Shown: piece after piece, positions 31,033 through 42,338 of the stretch | Layout: each line of letters begins with the position of its first letter | How positions within the stretch are numbered: position 1 is the stretch's first letter | Source: Bufo bufo | Taxonomy: Eukaryota; Chordata; Amphibia; Anura; Bufonidae | Reading direction: 5' to 3' | Length of the DNA: 64,000 nt | NCBI RefSeq assembly: GCF_905171765.1 | Contig: NC_053391.1 | Span: 656,985,750 to 657,049,749, forward strand | Program-made: the position numbers and the translations under genes | The notes under the pieces: generated by a model | Seen by the model: the letters and a program-made list of their open reading frames with translations, nothing else | Databases searched by the model: none | Told to the model about the DNA's origin: nothing

Positions 31033-32482
31033 ACTGTTTGGCTTCCATCCCACAATGGGACTTCTTGGTCTGGGTTAGGCTGAAGACGTCTGACTTTTCC
31101 TTGCCACTCAAAGAGAAAGATATGTTTGTTAGAATAGGGCTCTGAAGTTCCCTCCACACTTTTGTCACCTTCCCCAAACTTAGGGCCTCAGGGCTCAACA
31201 TATTTAAGGTGCCCGAGGAGGCAGTAACAAGCCACTTTGCTGTGCCCAAGGTATTTAGATATGTAACTAGGGCACTAAACTCAACTTTTCCCGGGTGAAG
31301 GCAATCATAGCTTCATCTCTGATGTATTGTGCCCAGAAATTTATGACAGTGAATATGGTAACCCGAATTTTAATAAAAACACCAGTGGACCTGCTAGCGA
31401 ATACCCTTCAAGAGGTACACTCTCCAACTTTTAGAATGTAATAATTCAGCCTAATATAAGGAGTGCCATAAGGACTGTCAATCTGCATCAGTACCAACCT
31501 GGTGTCCATAGGGAAACAGCACCTAACAATTACAGCATTTGAGGTTGTCAGCTAATTTTTCCCTAGGAACCAATATGTCCTCAGTCTTTAGGTAAAAGCT
31601 CAATTCAATTCACGATGATCTGATTATTCATTGGCACCAGCCATGGGTGGATCATGTATTATCTTTACCCTTGAATTGTTTTCTTATAAAAAAAAAAAAA
31701 AACTTACAGTATTTCATCTGGTAAATCACATACTGGAGGCAAATATTGAGTAACTGCATTGATTAGAGAATATTATTTCCACAGCGGGAATGACATCAGA
31801 GAATTAAAGCCGTACAAATGATTCAGTGACCCCCAAATTATATCAATGCTTACCTAGACGAAACCATATACATTACGTATGATAGCTGATCGTTGTAAAA
31901 TAGCTAAAAACTGCAAATACTATACATAGTGCAAAATGTTATACATACAAGTCAATGTACAGAACACAAAGTTGTATTTTTTTTGTAAAAAATTAGTTAT
32001 TAAAGATTTATTGAATAAACCAAGCAAAAATGAGTCCTTACTGCCATTACCTTTCATTATTATAAAACCAATGAATGTATAAATATCACATTTTCATGTC
32101 CGATATCATGACTGTACAGAGATTAGCAGAGCCAGACAGAGGGTGCTCATGTATTTGCCCTTGGGATGGTGCTTGACATGTCCTGGAGCTTAGGGCTTAA
32201 GTGTTGGTAAGTAAGTATGCTTCTAAAATGTTTTCATTTTTCTGTAGGGACTTACAGTTGCCAACAGTCCCAAATGTACAGGGACTGTTACTAGTTTTTA
32301 GGACTAGACAGTCCTGGCAAATTTGAGCTTTCCCTGGGCTAAAAATAGGTGGTACTTTGTAAGCCATGCCCATAAATGGGTGGTTCTGGATGAGTTTTTA
32401 GGAGCCCCTGGGGAGGGGCCTACATGCCCCAAATTTACCAACAGCAATAATGGTAAGCATATGGTCTACATGATACCATATA
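31033..32482. other. unassigned intergenic sequence
   Basis: I see no coding family, large palindrome or transposon terminus. There is an A-rich run at 31688-31701. Confidence 0.4.
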
Positions 32483-33551
32483 CATAGTGAAGTCACATTA
32501 TTTTGACCACCAGCTAATATCTAGCATGAACAGCAGCTAGATGAGCTGGGAGTGACTCCGTAAGGTCCTAGTAGTTTGTCACAGGTATCTGGAGCCATGC
32601 TGACTGCAGTGCATCTCACAACTGCTGGTGGATGCATGGGGGAGGATCGAGATTGTTCAAGTTCAAGTTTGGGGAATTAGGGGCCAAGGTAGTACTTGGA
32701 AGTCTTGGTCATGCTCTTCCAACCATTGTTGATATTTCTAGCCATGTGTCATATTGCATTGCCCTGCTAGAAGATCTCATCAACCCCAAGGAAGACAATC
32801 AGCATTTATGGGTGTATGTGATCTGCACGGATAAAATTCATACCCAAATTACTTAAGAGTGCTTTCCATATGGATGAGTGGTCCCAGAGAATGCCACGAA
32901 AACCTTCTCCAGAGCATAAAACTGCCACCACCAGCTTGTGTTCTTCCAGCAATGGTTGCAGGGTGTTTGTTCTCTGATGTTTCTCACCTGACACGCCAAA
33001 GTCTGAGAAGGCAACCCTCTGTCAATCAGCGGAGGTCCAAGTCTTTTCTGCCTATGCAACTTTGTTAGCAGGGGTGAAGTGACCATCTATCTGCTTCAGA
33101 GACCCATATGCAGTAGGCTTTACTGAACTGCTGTTTTAGACACATGTCTGGTAGTCCCCTGGTTCATTTTGGCGGTGAGCTTCTCCACTGTGTCGGTCTG
33201 CCCTCATGCACCTTCGTGGGTGACGTTCACCTCTCACATGAATGGCACAGTTTCCCTGTCGTTTATTTACAATGGTGCCATTTGTCCACTCGCGAAACAC
33301 TTTCACCACATCGGCACATGAACAGTTCACAAACTGCGCAGTTTCAGAAATACTGTCACCCTTGGCCTGAAAGCCAATAATCATCCCTTTTTGCAACTCT
33401 GATAAATCGCAATGAGGAATATGTGTGCAGACAGCCTGTCACACACCTTATATGCCCACCAAACCAGCTCACCACACGGGGCTTCCTTTATGAGCTACGC
33501 GCTGACGATGGCGAAAGTAGGAAGTGGTCATAATAATGGGACTCCACTGTG
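32483..33551 (-). mobile_element. decayed Tc1/mariner-like transposon
   Basis: The left end CATAGTGAAGTCACATTATT and the right end (minus strand CACAGTGGAGTCCCATTATT) are diverged inverted repeats flanked by TA at 32481-32482 and 33552-33553. The length of 1069 bp is below that of a full Tc1. The interior holds a transposase relic on the minus strand. Confidence 0.75.
33136..33396 (-). pseudogene. Tc1-like transposase N-terminal relic
   Basis: The open frame contains GMIIGFQAKGDSISETAQFV and FREWTNGTIVNKRQG, which match the helix-turn-helix DNA-binding part of Tc1-type transposases. It then runs out of frame. Downstream minus-strand fragments around 32850-33000 are presumably the catalytic part, too worn to place D, D and E. 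Confidence 0.65.
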
Positions 33552-34013
33552 TATAATCAACACTGATGAAGCAGAACTGCCTTAGCCATCTACCTGTTTA
33601 GGATAACATACCCTCAGTATGATCTAACTGTACACTATGACATCACAACCCATCTCTGCTTGGCAAAGCATGCATGTATTCCGGAGAGGGGACAAAGCCA
33701 CTGCCAGACACCTCTGGTGGCAGCTTATTTTTCTTTTAAAATCCAGCAGCCTGGTTCGTCTTCATAGGATAAGCCATAAATATCCAATAGGCGCAGATCC
33801 CATCTGCCTACTCCTATTTCAAGAACAAGGCCCCATCATGCCCAGCAGGATTGGAGAGGTTACCGTGTATGTGCAGCTCTCTCTATTTCCTTCAGTACCA
33901 CTTCTGAAAATAGCCAAGTGCACAGAAGTGAATGGAGAGAATCATACATGCATTCCTGGCCGAGTGTGATGGGGCTCTGTTCTTCAGAGGTGGGACCTGC
34001 ACTTATTGGACAT
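33552..34013. other. unassigned intergenic sequence
   Basis: Nothing recognisable between the decayed Tc1 and the T2-like element. Confidence 0.4.
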
Positions 34014-34206
34014 TTAAAGGGGTATAACTATTACATTGGTGGGGATCCTACTGCAGGGACCCCCACCAATAACAAAAATGGGGCCCCATACCCCCTGCAA
34101 TGAACGGAGTGGCTGGTCGTGCATGCGTGCCGCTCCATTCATTTCTATGGTAATTCCGGCTAGCTCCGAAACTCCCATAGAAATGAATGAAGTGGCTACG
34201 CGCATG

Positions 34207-35262
34207 TGCAATGAGCAGGACACTGGTACGGTGGCCAATGATGCAGTGGGTCAGGATAGGTGCATATAAGTCTATGAGTAGTTTGTGACGCCAATTGCAG
34301 CTTGCGCAGGTACTGTAGCAGGGCCCTTTAAGATGTAATAACTCACGTACCAGGTGAGGAATACCCGAGGGGGATAATGTCTCTGTGTAGTAGGTATTGT
34401 GTCAACGGTGTCTCCTACCTTGGTACGGCTAGACTCCTGGATCCTGGCTCACTTGCAATAAATTGAGTGTGGTCAGTAGGAGTAATTGAGGAATGAATGA
34501 GATCCAAACAGGTAATATAATCCAACTTGTCTTTACTGAATGGCAGCTTAAATCCATCCGAGTTACAGCGATAGTCTTGGGTCCCAGCAGGTATTGGCAA
34601 TATGTGGAAGGAATCAATATGTATTCTGCTTCTATTCATATGCCTGGTGAATCTGGCAGGTATCTATCTTCTGCTCTCTGTCTGTCTTCTGCTTGATATG
34701 GGCCTGACTAGCTCAGGAGGAATTTGGCTTCTCCTGGACTCTGGATCTGAACTCACAGGACTGCTCGCAAGGAATGGCTTCTTCCTGGAGATCTGTAGTT
34801 CTGGAGGTGCTGCTTGCTTTGTCACCAGCTGAGGTAGAAGACTCAGGCTGGGAAGAGTGATCCTTGGCCTCAGCCGAGGCTGGATCCTAGGTTGGGATCC
34901 CTGTTTCTTGGAGCTCCTACCAACACAGCCTTCCCCTAGCAGGGGGGCTGGAACACACTGAACTAACTTCCTCTCCTCCACATGAGGTAGGATGTGGGAA
35001 CACTCCACACCTCCTCAAAGAGGGGGGAGCTAGACTGGAATGAACTATTCCAGTCTAGATATACTAAACTGGCTATGGTCTGCTGAACATATTGCTGCCA
35101 CCTGCTGGTGCACATGGAAATTACAGCATGATATATCAAACAGGCCTGGAAAATACATATAATAATGAATGCAGTGTTAGATTACACAAGATGGCAATAC
35201 ATACACACCTGACATGTTGTAGCAGGGAGACAGAGTTTAATGACATACTCTGGGATGTTACA
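34207..35262 (-). repeat. 3' LTR (in element orientation)
   Basis: On the minus strand it starts TGTAACATCCCAGAGTATG and ends CAGTGTCCTGCTCATTGCA, with TG...CA borders. It is a near-identical direct repeat of 38744-39797. Short open frames inside both LTRs match each other but have no family resemblance. Confidence 0.93.
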
Positions 35263-35264
35263 TA

Positions 35265-35276
35265 CCCCCTTACTTT
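35265..35276 (-). promoter_or_regulatory. polypurine tract
   Basis: The minus strand reads AAAGTAAGGGGG two bases before the 3' LTR, where an LTR element primes plus-strand synthesis. Confidence 0.7.
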
Positions 35277-36734
35277 AAGTTCAGCCGTCCTCGGCATACG
35301 TCTAGGAGAGTAGAGGAATCAGCTCTGGGTACCCAATAAATACAAAGTGCTGCGTGAAATTACATAAAATGACATACGTAGACAAAACATGAAACGGCTT
35401 TCCCCAGGTTCCTGCCCGCTAGAGTAAGGTGTCCAACACACAGTTTCCTTCTCTTGGTATAACCAGGTAACCTGAATACTGCACAAAGCAAACATCACTG
35501 ACTGACTTTGTATGTCCTGAGCTCTGTAGACACCAAAGAAAGCATGGGGGTGTCTTTACTCCGTAATCCCACCATTGTGTAATGCAAAGCCCGCAAATAG
35601 AAGGGTGGCTTTATCCTGTATTCCCTTCCCTGCACCTGAAGAAATTTGGCTTGTAGCACGATCACTATGATGACTGAGGGGAAGCTAAAATATGGCTCTA
35701 AGGCTTGAGGTACCATACCTTAGGCAAAGGCTCAGAAGGGGAGGTATTTATCGTCTCCGTATCTTCTGGCAAGTCACAGGAGGAGGGCCTTTAATTCTGT
35801 GCACTCCTGGAAATGAGACACCTCAGGATGGGAAAAATCCTCAACATTCAACAAGCGGGAAGGAGCAGCCCAGGGCTTCTAACGATTCCCGAAGCAGCCG
35901 GGGTACCTGTGAAATAACTGGATCTGCCTGGACTTACCACTTGGTCCTACCCTGGGTACCTATGGGTATATATCACCGGGTGTAGGCCATTAGTAATCAA
36001 CGTCCCTATGATGACAGTCCGTACAAAAGGGGGAGAGAACAAGAGCTGTTAAGTTAAGGCACACTTAAGTAAGGTGCTACATTTTTGTTAAGTGCAAGGC
36101 TAAGTGCAATCATCATAAACAGTGCATAATTTCACATTGTGGCACCTAGAAGAACACACAATGGGCATGTTACTTTAACGTTACATAACTTGTAAACTGA
36201 TACTTAGTGCAAGAAATATTAAAATATGAAAATCACAAAGAGCTCAGGTATCACATTTGAGTCTTTTCTTTGGGTGCAAGCTTTTATGTTGCAATAAAAC
36301 ATTTTTATAAAATAGTGCAATTTTAGTGCAGGATGCGGCTCAACAATAACTTTAGTCCTGTTTTCTGGAAGTGCTCAAAGTTGTAGAATCCTCTGGAAAC
36401 TGATAAAAGTTAATTGTAATCCACAGGGTTAAAATGTCATATAAGAGCAGCAGGCTATCAAGTAACCTGAGAAAGGGGATAAAATGATGAACTTGGACAT
36501 GAGGGGGTTAAATACTGATGGGGGGAGTCCTAACTGAGAATGACCATCAGGGTGAGGACTAAACAGGCAACCTGAAACATAAAAAATATTAAAACACCAC
36601 ACAAGGCCAACAGGTCCTCACCCGTCAGGAATCAGTCCACGGAGTCGGTCCCAAATGTCATTGTTTTTTTTTTCTGTAGGATACTTTTTAGAGGTAGGTA
36701 TCCAGCTCCTCATCGCTGCTGGAACTACTAAACC
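35277..36734 (-). other. 3' non-coding part of the LTR element
   Basis: No protein family is seen. The 36060-36330 part repeats AGTGCAA/GTGCAAG motifs. The worn region 19300-19450 in a trpc6 intron has the same style. Confidence 0.5.
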
Positions 36735-37877
36735 TCATGAGAGGACACTCCTGCCTCTGGTGGTAGCTCGTGTAGCTGCCGTTGTGGTACGCCACTGCCC
36801 TCTGCTGGTGGCTGCAGGTACTGGCTGTGCTGACAGCCTGGAAAACGCAGCAGTTACTCGCCATAGCCTGGGATCTCCAGCCGGTACAGAGAGGGATAGA
36901 ACCTCTGGCTGAAGGGGCCCAGGAAGAGTTGAAGCAGGTTGCTGGGGCTGCTTCCAGGGCAGGACGTATGGGGGCATGGCATATGGCTGTACCTTGGGGT
37001 TAAATGTGAGGACTGAGTTATTTATCTGTCCGACCCTCAGGGTTGGTGGCGCTGCCAGATCCAGAATGAGAAGTACTGGCTCAGGTTGGGGTTGCTCCTT
37101 GAAGCGCAAACAGCCATCCGGTGTTTCTTGGAGGCCTCTCACCTTGCCCGCAGAGCCTGGATCTTCCTGCCAGGTCTCTGGGACAACGGCAGGGTTGAAC
37201 GGCTTGTCCAGCAGGGTCACGCCGGCAGCAAATGGACCCTGGATGGAATGCATGGGAGTGTATTCGACCTGGTCTCTCACATATAAGTTGTGCCGGGCCT
37301 GTGGCAGATAGTGTCGCTTGACCGAGCGACAGCCCACAAACACTTCCGAACCGGAGTGGTTATCCTGCAGGAACCCGACTCCCCGTTCCACAGAAAACCA
37401 TAGAACAGTCCCGGTTCGCCTGACTAAGGTGGGGTCCCCTGGCTGGGGGTCATCGACCACCTGCTTGACCCACTCTTCAACGGCTGACTTATATTCCCAG
37501 GCCGTCTGGGCAAACGCAGTGATTTCGTGGGGTACCTCAGGGTTCAGGCTCTTTAACTGGCTGGGAGTGGAGCTGGGTGGCGGAGTGGAAATACCAGCCG
37601 CCTCCGCCGCACCAGTAGGCGACTGTCGCGGTGCAGGCCTAGGCCTGGTGGCAGGTGCTGGGTTATCAGGATGTGGTGCAGGGGCGGACACGGACCGGGT
37701 CGGGGCCTCAGGGAGCACGGCAGCTCCTACCTGTAGTCGCGGCCGGGCGGCCGGTTCCGGTGCCTCCTGGTTGCCCTCAAGGGGTGTCATCGTTGTGAGT
37801 AACACCGTCTTGTCGATGGCGTGGGCAGCTGCGTCAGCGGCGTCCTCCGCGGGGACAGGCATGACGTCGACATCCAT
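36735..37877 (-). CDS. cold-shock-domain protein of the LTR element
   Basis: The open frame has 380 residues. Residues 1-110 are Ala/Pro-rich and probably disordered. Residues 112-148 (PHEITAFAQTAWEYKSAVEE and after) look helical. Residues 154-223 resemble a cold-shock/Y-box nucleic-acid-binding domain: GTVLWFSVERGVGFLQD corresponds to the GTVKWFN...GFGFI strand with the RNP-1 motif, SEVFVG to RNP-2 (DVFVH), and a late GPFAAGVTLL to the final strand. The aromatic RNP positions are kept, with RNP-1 KGFGFI reading RGVGFL and the RNP-2 histidine reading G. Residues 224-380 are Pro-rich with a basic end. The ORF lies where gag would be, so I infer an RNA-binding or packaging role; this is untested. 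Confidence 0.8.
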   Translation of the reverse strand: MDVDVMPVPAEDAADAAAHAIDKTVLLTTMTPLEGNQEAPEPAARPRLQVGAAVLPEAPTRSVSAPAPHPDNPAPATRPRPAPRQSPTGAAEAAGISTPPPSSTPSQLKSLNPEVPHEITAFAQTAWEYKSAVEEWVKQVVDDPQPGDPTLVRRTGTVLWFSVERGVGFLQDNHSGSEVFVGCRSVKRHYLPQARHNLYVRDQVEYTPMHSIQGPFAAGVTLLDKPFNPAVVPETWQEDPGSAGKVRGLQETPDGCLRFKEQPQPEPVLLILDLAAPPTLRVGQINNSVLTFNPKVQPYAMPPYVLPWKQPQQPASTLPGPLQPEVLSLSVPAGDPRLWRVTAAFSRLSAQPVPAATSRGQWRTTTAATRATTRGRSVLS

Positions 37878-38086
37878 CTTTACTGGTACGTCGCCTTCTG
37901 CGGTGGTACTTGGCAGGGCGGAGGGATCTACAGCCTCCGGGAACTTGATTAGGTCCGGGCTCTCTGCATCGGGAACCGGGACATCAGCGGATCCTCAGGG
38001 ATACTGGCCAAGGTAGGTGGCACAGTTTCTTTGACCAGGGAGGAATCCACTGCCTCCGGACTAGTGCCAAAGATGGAGGGTCCGCG

Positions 38087-38716
38087 TCACTTCAATAGTT
38101 GAGAGACCTGAATCTCCAGCGGATACTCTGGGTAAACTGTCTCTCCACCAATGGACATCTCGTTCCATTTTGGGCATGGGTAGGCCATCGCTGCTTCTTC
38201 GCATGAGCAAACTGCCAGTTCTGAGGGTGGAGTCCAGAGGGTGGAGTCTTTATCCCCTCGGCTCACAATAGAAAGTTCACTGGGGGCAGTCTCTAGTTTT
38301 CCCGCTTCCAGGGGGGCGTATTTGGCATCTTCTTGCTCTTGAGGGGGAGTTACTAAGTTTTCCCGCTTCTGGGGGGCGTATTCGATAGTTTCGCGCTCTT
38401 GAGGGGGTGTTTTTGTCTCTTCCCATCTCTTGGGTGCAGTTACAATAACTTCTTGAAGGGGCGTGTATTCGCTATCTTCGCGCTTTTGAAAGTCATAAAG
38501 AAGCTGCGCCATGAGGGAAACATGGCCGATTAACCCTTGCAGTGCTGCCGCGCACAATGCAGCGTTCTCTGATCCCGCAATGAAAGTAATATTGTCAATT
38601 TTCAATGTTTTTTGCACAATCTTCAGCCCTTGCAATACTGTGAGACATGCGATCCGGTCCGTTTTAACACACAATTGGATCCGGTTTGGTTGGACAGGGG
38701 GTGGCACACAATTCAA
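38087..38716 (-). CDS. hypothetical ORF after the PBS of the LTR element
   Basis: The 209-residue frame opens five bases inside the PBS and ends 210 bp before the cold-shock ORF in another frame. I do not recognise a family. The first 80 residues include a plausible helical part (LTVLQGLKIVQKTLKIDN, AALCAAALQGLIGHVSLMAQ). Then follow imperfect repeats of about 18 residues built on T-P-P-Q-E and Y-A-P motifs (TPPQERETIEYAPQKREN and similar). It could be the first part of a gag-like protein that was once continuous with the cold-shock ORF through a frameshift or the short gap between them. Confidence 0.5.
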   Translation of the reverse strand: MNCVPPPVQPNRIQLCVKTDRIACLTVLQGLKIVQKTLKIDNITFIAGSENAALCAAALQGLIGHVSLMAQLLYDFQKREDSEYTPLQEVIVTAPKRWEETKTPPQERETIEYAPQKRENLVTPPQEQEDAKYAPLEAGKLETAPSELSIVSRGDKDSTLWTPPSELAVCSCEEAAMAYPCPKWNEMSIGGETVYPEYPLEIQVSQLLK

Positions 38717-38720
38717 TCCA

Positions 38721-38738
38721 ATCCTGTTCGTGACGCCA
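38721..38738 (-). promoter_or_regulatory. primer-binding site
   Basis: The minus strand reads TGGCGTCACGAACAGGAT, five bases after the 5' LTR. It resembles the tRNA-Lys site TGGCGCCCGAACAGGG, with a change in the middle. A matching sequence follows the LTR at 16807. Confidence 0.7.
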
Positions 38739-38743
38739 CTTAA

Positions 38744-39797
38744 TGCAATGAGCAGGACACTGGTACGGTGGCCAATGATGCAGTGGGTCAGGATAGGTGC
38801 CTATAAGTCTATGAGTAGTTCGTGATGCCAATTGCAGCTTGCGCAGGTACTGTAGCAGGGCCGTTTAAGATGTAATAACTCACGTACCAGGTGAGGAATG
38901 CCCGAGGGGGATAATGTCTCTATGTAGTAGGTATTGTGTCAACGGTGTCTCCTATCTTGGTACGGCTGGACTCCTGGATCCTGGCTCACTTGCAAAATAT
39001 TGAGTGTGGTCAGTAGGAGTAATTGAGGAATGAATGAGATCCAAACAGGTAATATAATCCAACTTGTCTTTACTGAAGGGCAGCTTAAATCCATCCGAGT
39101 TACAGCGATAGTCTTGGGTCCCAGCAGGTATTGGCAATATGTGGAAGGAATCAATATGTATTCTGCTTCTATTCATATGCCTGGTGAATCTGGCAGGTAT
39201 CTATCTTCTGCTCTGTCTGTCTTCTGCTTGATATGGGCCTGACTAGCTGAGGAGGAATTTGGCTTCTCCTGGACTCTGGATCTGTACTCACAGGACTGCT
39301 CGCAGGGGATGGCTTCTTCCTGGAGATCTGTAGTTCTGGAGGTGCTGCTTGCTTTGTCACCAGCTGAGGTAGAAGACTCAGGCTGGGAAGAGTGATCATT
39401 GGCCTCAGCCGAGGCTGGATCCTAGGTTGGGATCCCTGTTTCTGGGAGCTCCTACCAACACAGCCTTTCCTTAGCAGGTGGGCTGGTACACACTGAACTA
39501 ACTTCCTCTCCTCCCCATGAGGTAGGATGTGGGAACACTCCACACCTCCTCAAAAAGGGGGGAACTAGACTGGAATTAACTATTCCAGTCTAGATATACT
39601 AAACTGGCTATGGTCTGCTGAACATATTGCTGCCACCTGCTGGTGCACATGGAAATTACAGCATGATATATCAAACAGGCCTGGAAAATACATATAATAA
39701 TGAATGCAGTGTTAGATTACACAAGATGGCTATACATACACACCTGACATGTTGTAACAGGGAGACAGAGTTTAGTCACATACTCTGGGATGTTACA
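38744..39797 (-). repeat. 5' LTR (in element orientation)
   Basis: Direct repeat of 34207-35262, differing by scattered substitutions and single-base indels. It should contain the promoter of the element, but I did not identify a TATA box with confidence. Confidence 0.93.
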
Positions 39798-39941
39798 CAT
39801 GCCATACTGCTCTGTTTATTTTAAGAGAAAGCAGGAGTATGAGGCCCCTGTTCTTATGATCGGTGGGAGTCCCCTGTAGGACCACCACTAATCTAATAGT
39901 TATCCCCTATCCAACTTAATGTAACTAGAATACCCCTTTAA

Positions 39942-40370
39942 GACATATCCTGTTGATATGCTGTAAATGTCCCTGATGGGAATATTCTTTCAATTTACAA
40001 GCATTTTGGAGTATATTTCATGGGTCCGAAAATCAAGGGCACCGACAGGGTGCACCTCACATTGCGGTGCAGGTCCATTGACTTCAATGGGTCCACGATA
40101 CGCAAGATGTGGCAAAAGATAGGACATGTCCTACTGTATCTCTTGTGGTGCGGAGGCGTGGACCCGGAAGTCCGCGGAAACACACGGAAGCCTTAATTGG
40201 GTGCGCACAGCGATGAGGAGCGCACACGAGCCGTGCCTGTGTTTTGTGAACCTGCGGTTTGTGGTCCGCAACACGGACATGGAGGCAACACGGTTGTGTG
40301 AATGTAGCCTTATACAATGCCCAAATAGTGCCATACCTTGCATCTATACAACTGAAATTATGATGCCTTC
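39942..40370. other. intergenic with MITE-like half
   Basis: The 40010-40315 part contains CATTGACTTCAATGGGTCC and ends ACACGGTTGTGTGAATGTAG followed by CCTTA, like the right half of the palindromic MITEs at 28601-29108. No coding sequence is visible. Confidence 0.45.
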
Positions 40371-40419
40371 TTAAAGGCGGTTTCTGAGATTTTGATATTG
40401 ATGGTTATCCTTAGCGTAG

Positions 40420-41213
40420 AGAAAAAAAAGACAATGCAACAGCACTCTGCAAACACAAATAAAGTACAATAATGCCATAATTACAGAAAACATTCTGGTG
40501 CTAATGCTACACTTATTTTGCAAATTTAAGAGTCTCGGCAAATACATTTTGTAAAAAATTATTTGGGCCCGTCTGACAGCGCCAAGGCAATCTCTATAAG
40601 ATGGGAACCTAACACTAAATACTACCTTTTTGTGCCATAATGGCCACCATAAAATTCAGGGAGTGCAGGCTCCACATGCATGCTGGGTCCACTCTGCTTT
40701 TTACCATTTTTGGTGCCATAATGGCCTCCATTAAATCCAGGGATGCAGGTACCAACATGCATGCTGAGCCCACTCTATACTTCTCCTGGTGCCAAATGGC
40801 TTCCAATAAATACAATGAGGGCGGGCTACAGCTTTATACTTACTCTAATTAAAATCAGCCTATGGGGCAGACAGGCTAGTCAGGGGTGCAAGACCAACAC
40901 TCCTACACTCCCTGAATTTTATTGTGGCCATTTTGGCACATAACAGGTAGTATTTAGTGCTAGGTTCCCCTCTTATAGAGATCGCCTTGACGTTTGGCAG
41001 ACAGGCCCAAATATGTACAAAATTTATTTCCCAAGAATCTCAAATTTGCTAAATAAGCGTAGCATTAGCACCAGAATGTTTTCTATAATTATGGCATTAT
41101 TGTACTTTATTTGTGTTTTCATAGTGCTGCTGCATTGTCTTTTCTTTGTGTTTCTAGCCATGGCAGCGTGCACCTGCGCATTGGGATGTGCTGACTGACC
41201 CCCTTTTTTTGCA
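40420..41213. mobile_element. foldback element with 16-bp TSD
   Basis: The arms around 40430-40660 and 40905-41150 are inverted copies (AAATAAAGTACAATAATGCC faces GGCATTATTGTACTTTATTT). GTTATCCTTAGCGTAG (40404-40419) and GTTATCCTTAGGGTAG (41214-41229) are a 16-bp target duplication with one mismatch. The right side has an extra tail with CACCTGCGCATTGGGATGTG ending in a T-run. A related tail lies at 62239-62370. The long TSD and the tail point to a retrotransposition mechanism. Confidence 0.7.
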
Positions 41214-41400
41214 GTTATCCTTAGGGTAGCAATAACTGAGTGGGGCTGATAGTTACAAAAGCCTCACTGATATTTCAAGATCTATTTGCGAAAAGGCCCA
41301 CCACAGAAAGTGTGGGGAAATATCCTTATTAAAATATTACTTTTATATGGTATGCAATAAAATACAATACACCAGAGGATGCATCAACATAACACACATA

Positions 41401-42338
41401 CAGTACAGACCAAAAGTTTGGACACACCTTCTCATTCAAAGAGTTTTCTTTATTTTCATGACTATGAAGGCATCAAAACTATGAATTAACACATGTGGAA
41501 TTATATACATAACAAACAAGTGTGAAACAACTGAAAATATGTCATATTCTAGGTTCTTCAAAGTAGCCACCTTTTGCTTTGATTACTGCTTTGCACACTC
41601 TTGGCATTCTCTTGATGAGCTTCAAGAGGTAGTCCCCTGAAATGGTCTTCCAACAGTCTTGAAGGAGTTCCCAGAGATGCTTAGCACTTGTTGGCCCTTT
41701 TGCCTTCACTCTGCGGTCCAGCTCACCCCAAACCATCTCGATTGGGTTCAGGTCCGGTGACTGTGGAGGCCAGGTCATCTGGCGCAGCACCCCATCACTC
41801 TCCTTCATGGTCAAATAGCCCTTACTTTCAAAGTTTTCCCAATTTTTCAGCTGACTGACTGACCTTCATTTCTTAAAGTAATGATGGCCACTTGTTTTTC
41901 TTTACTTAGCTGCTTTTTTCTTTGCCATAATACAAATTCTAACAGTCTATTCAGTAGGACTATCAGCTGTGTATCCACCTGACTTCTCCTTAATGCAACT
42001 GATGGTCCCAACCCCATTTATAAGGCAAGAAATCCCACTTATTAAACCTGACAGGGCACACCTGTGAAGTGAAAACCATTTCAGGGGACTACCTATTGAA
42101 GCTCATCAAGAGAATGCCAAGAGTGTGAAAAGCAGTAATCAAAGCAAAAGGTGGCTACTTTGAAGAACCTAGAATATGACATATTTTCAGTTGTTTCACA
42201 CTTGTTTGTTATGTATATAATTCCACATGTGTTAATTCATAGTTTTGATGCCTTCAGTGTGAATCTACAATTTTCATAGTCATGAAAATAAAGAAAACTC
42301 TTTGAATGAGAAGGTGTGTCCAAACTTTGTCTGTACTG
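41401..42338 (-). mobile_element. rearranged Tc1-like derivative, copy 2
   Basis: Same structure as 2098-3036: CAGTACAGACCAAAAGTTTG at the left, TA on both sides (41399-41400 and 42339-42340), and a right end made of an inverted copy of the left 260 bp. The right terminus lacks two bases (ACTTTGTC instead of ACTTTTGGTC). It inserted after foldback B formed, since only the left arm is interrupted. Confidence 0.9.
41542..41814 (-). pseudogene. Tc1 transposase, C-terminal 90 residues
   Basis: The protein is identical to 2239-2511, with the SPDLNPIE catalytic glutamate motif and no aspartates. It is not a working transposase. Confidence 0.85.

Larger units (their letters stand above)
34207..39797 (-). 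mobile_element. LTR retrotransposon with cold-shock-domain ORF
   Basis: Two near-identical LTRs (1056 and 1054 bp) flank a 3.48-kb interior, and CATG (34203-34206, 39798-39801) is the target duplication. Transcription would run on the minus strand: 5' LTR at 39797, PBS at 38738-38721, two ORFs, a 1.5-kb non-coding part, a polypurine tract at 35276-35265, then the 3' LTR. There is no reverse transcriptase, protease or integrase, so replication would need another element's enzymes. The second ORF contains a cold-shock-like domain, which I do not know from any described LTR element. The close similarity of the LTRs implies recent insertion. Confidence 0.88.
34014..39941. mobile_element. T2-like MITE interrupted by an LTR element
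   Basis: The left end TTAAAGGGGTATAACTAT and the right end AGAATACCCCTTTAA are T2-type termini. The left part (34014-34206) has the palindromic ATTCATTTCTATGG / CCATAGAAATGAAT pair typical of this frog repeat. The LTR element at 34207-39797 was inserted within it, duplicating CATG. Confidence 0.75.

Noticed and set aside
34207..35262. Paralogous short ORFs in 34.4-35.3 kb and 38.9-39.8 kb as a duplicated gene
   Set aside because: The two copies are LTRs of one retrotransposon; the repeated frames reflect LTR identity.
37318..38016. 232-codon + strand ORF
   Set aside because: It is antisense to the cold-shock-domain ORF and the region upstream of it; the open frame follows from their GC-rich codons.
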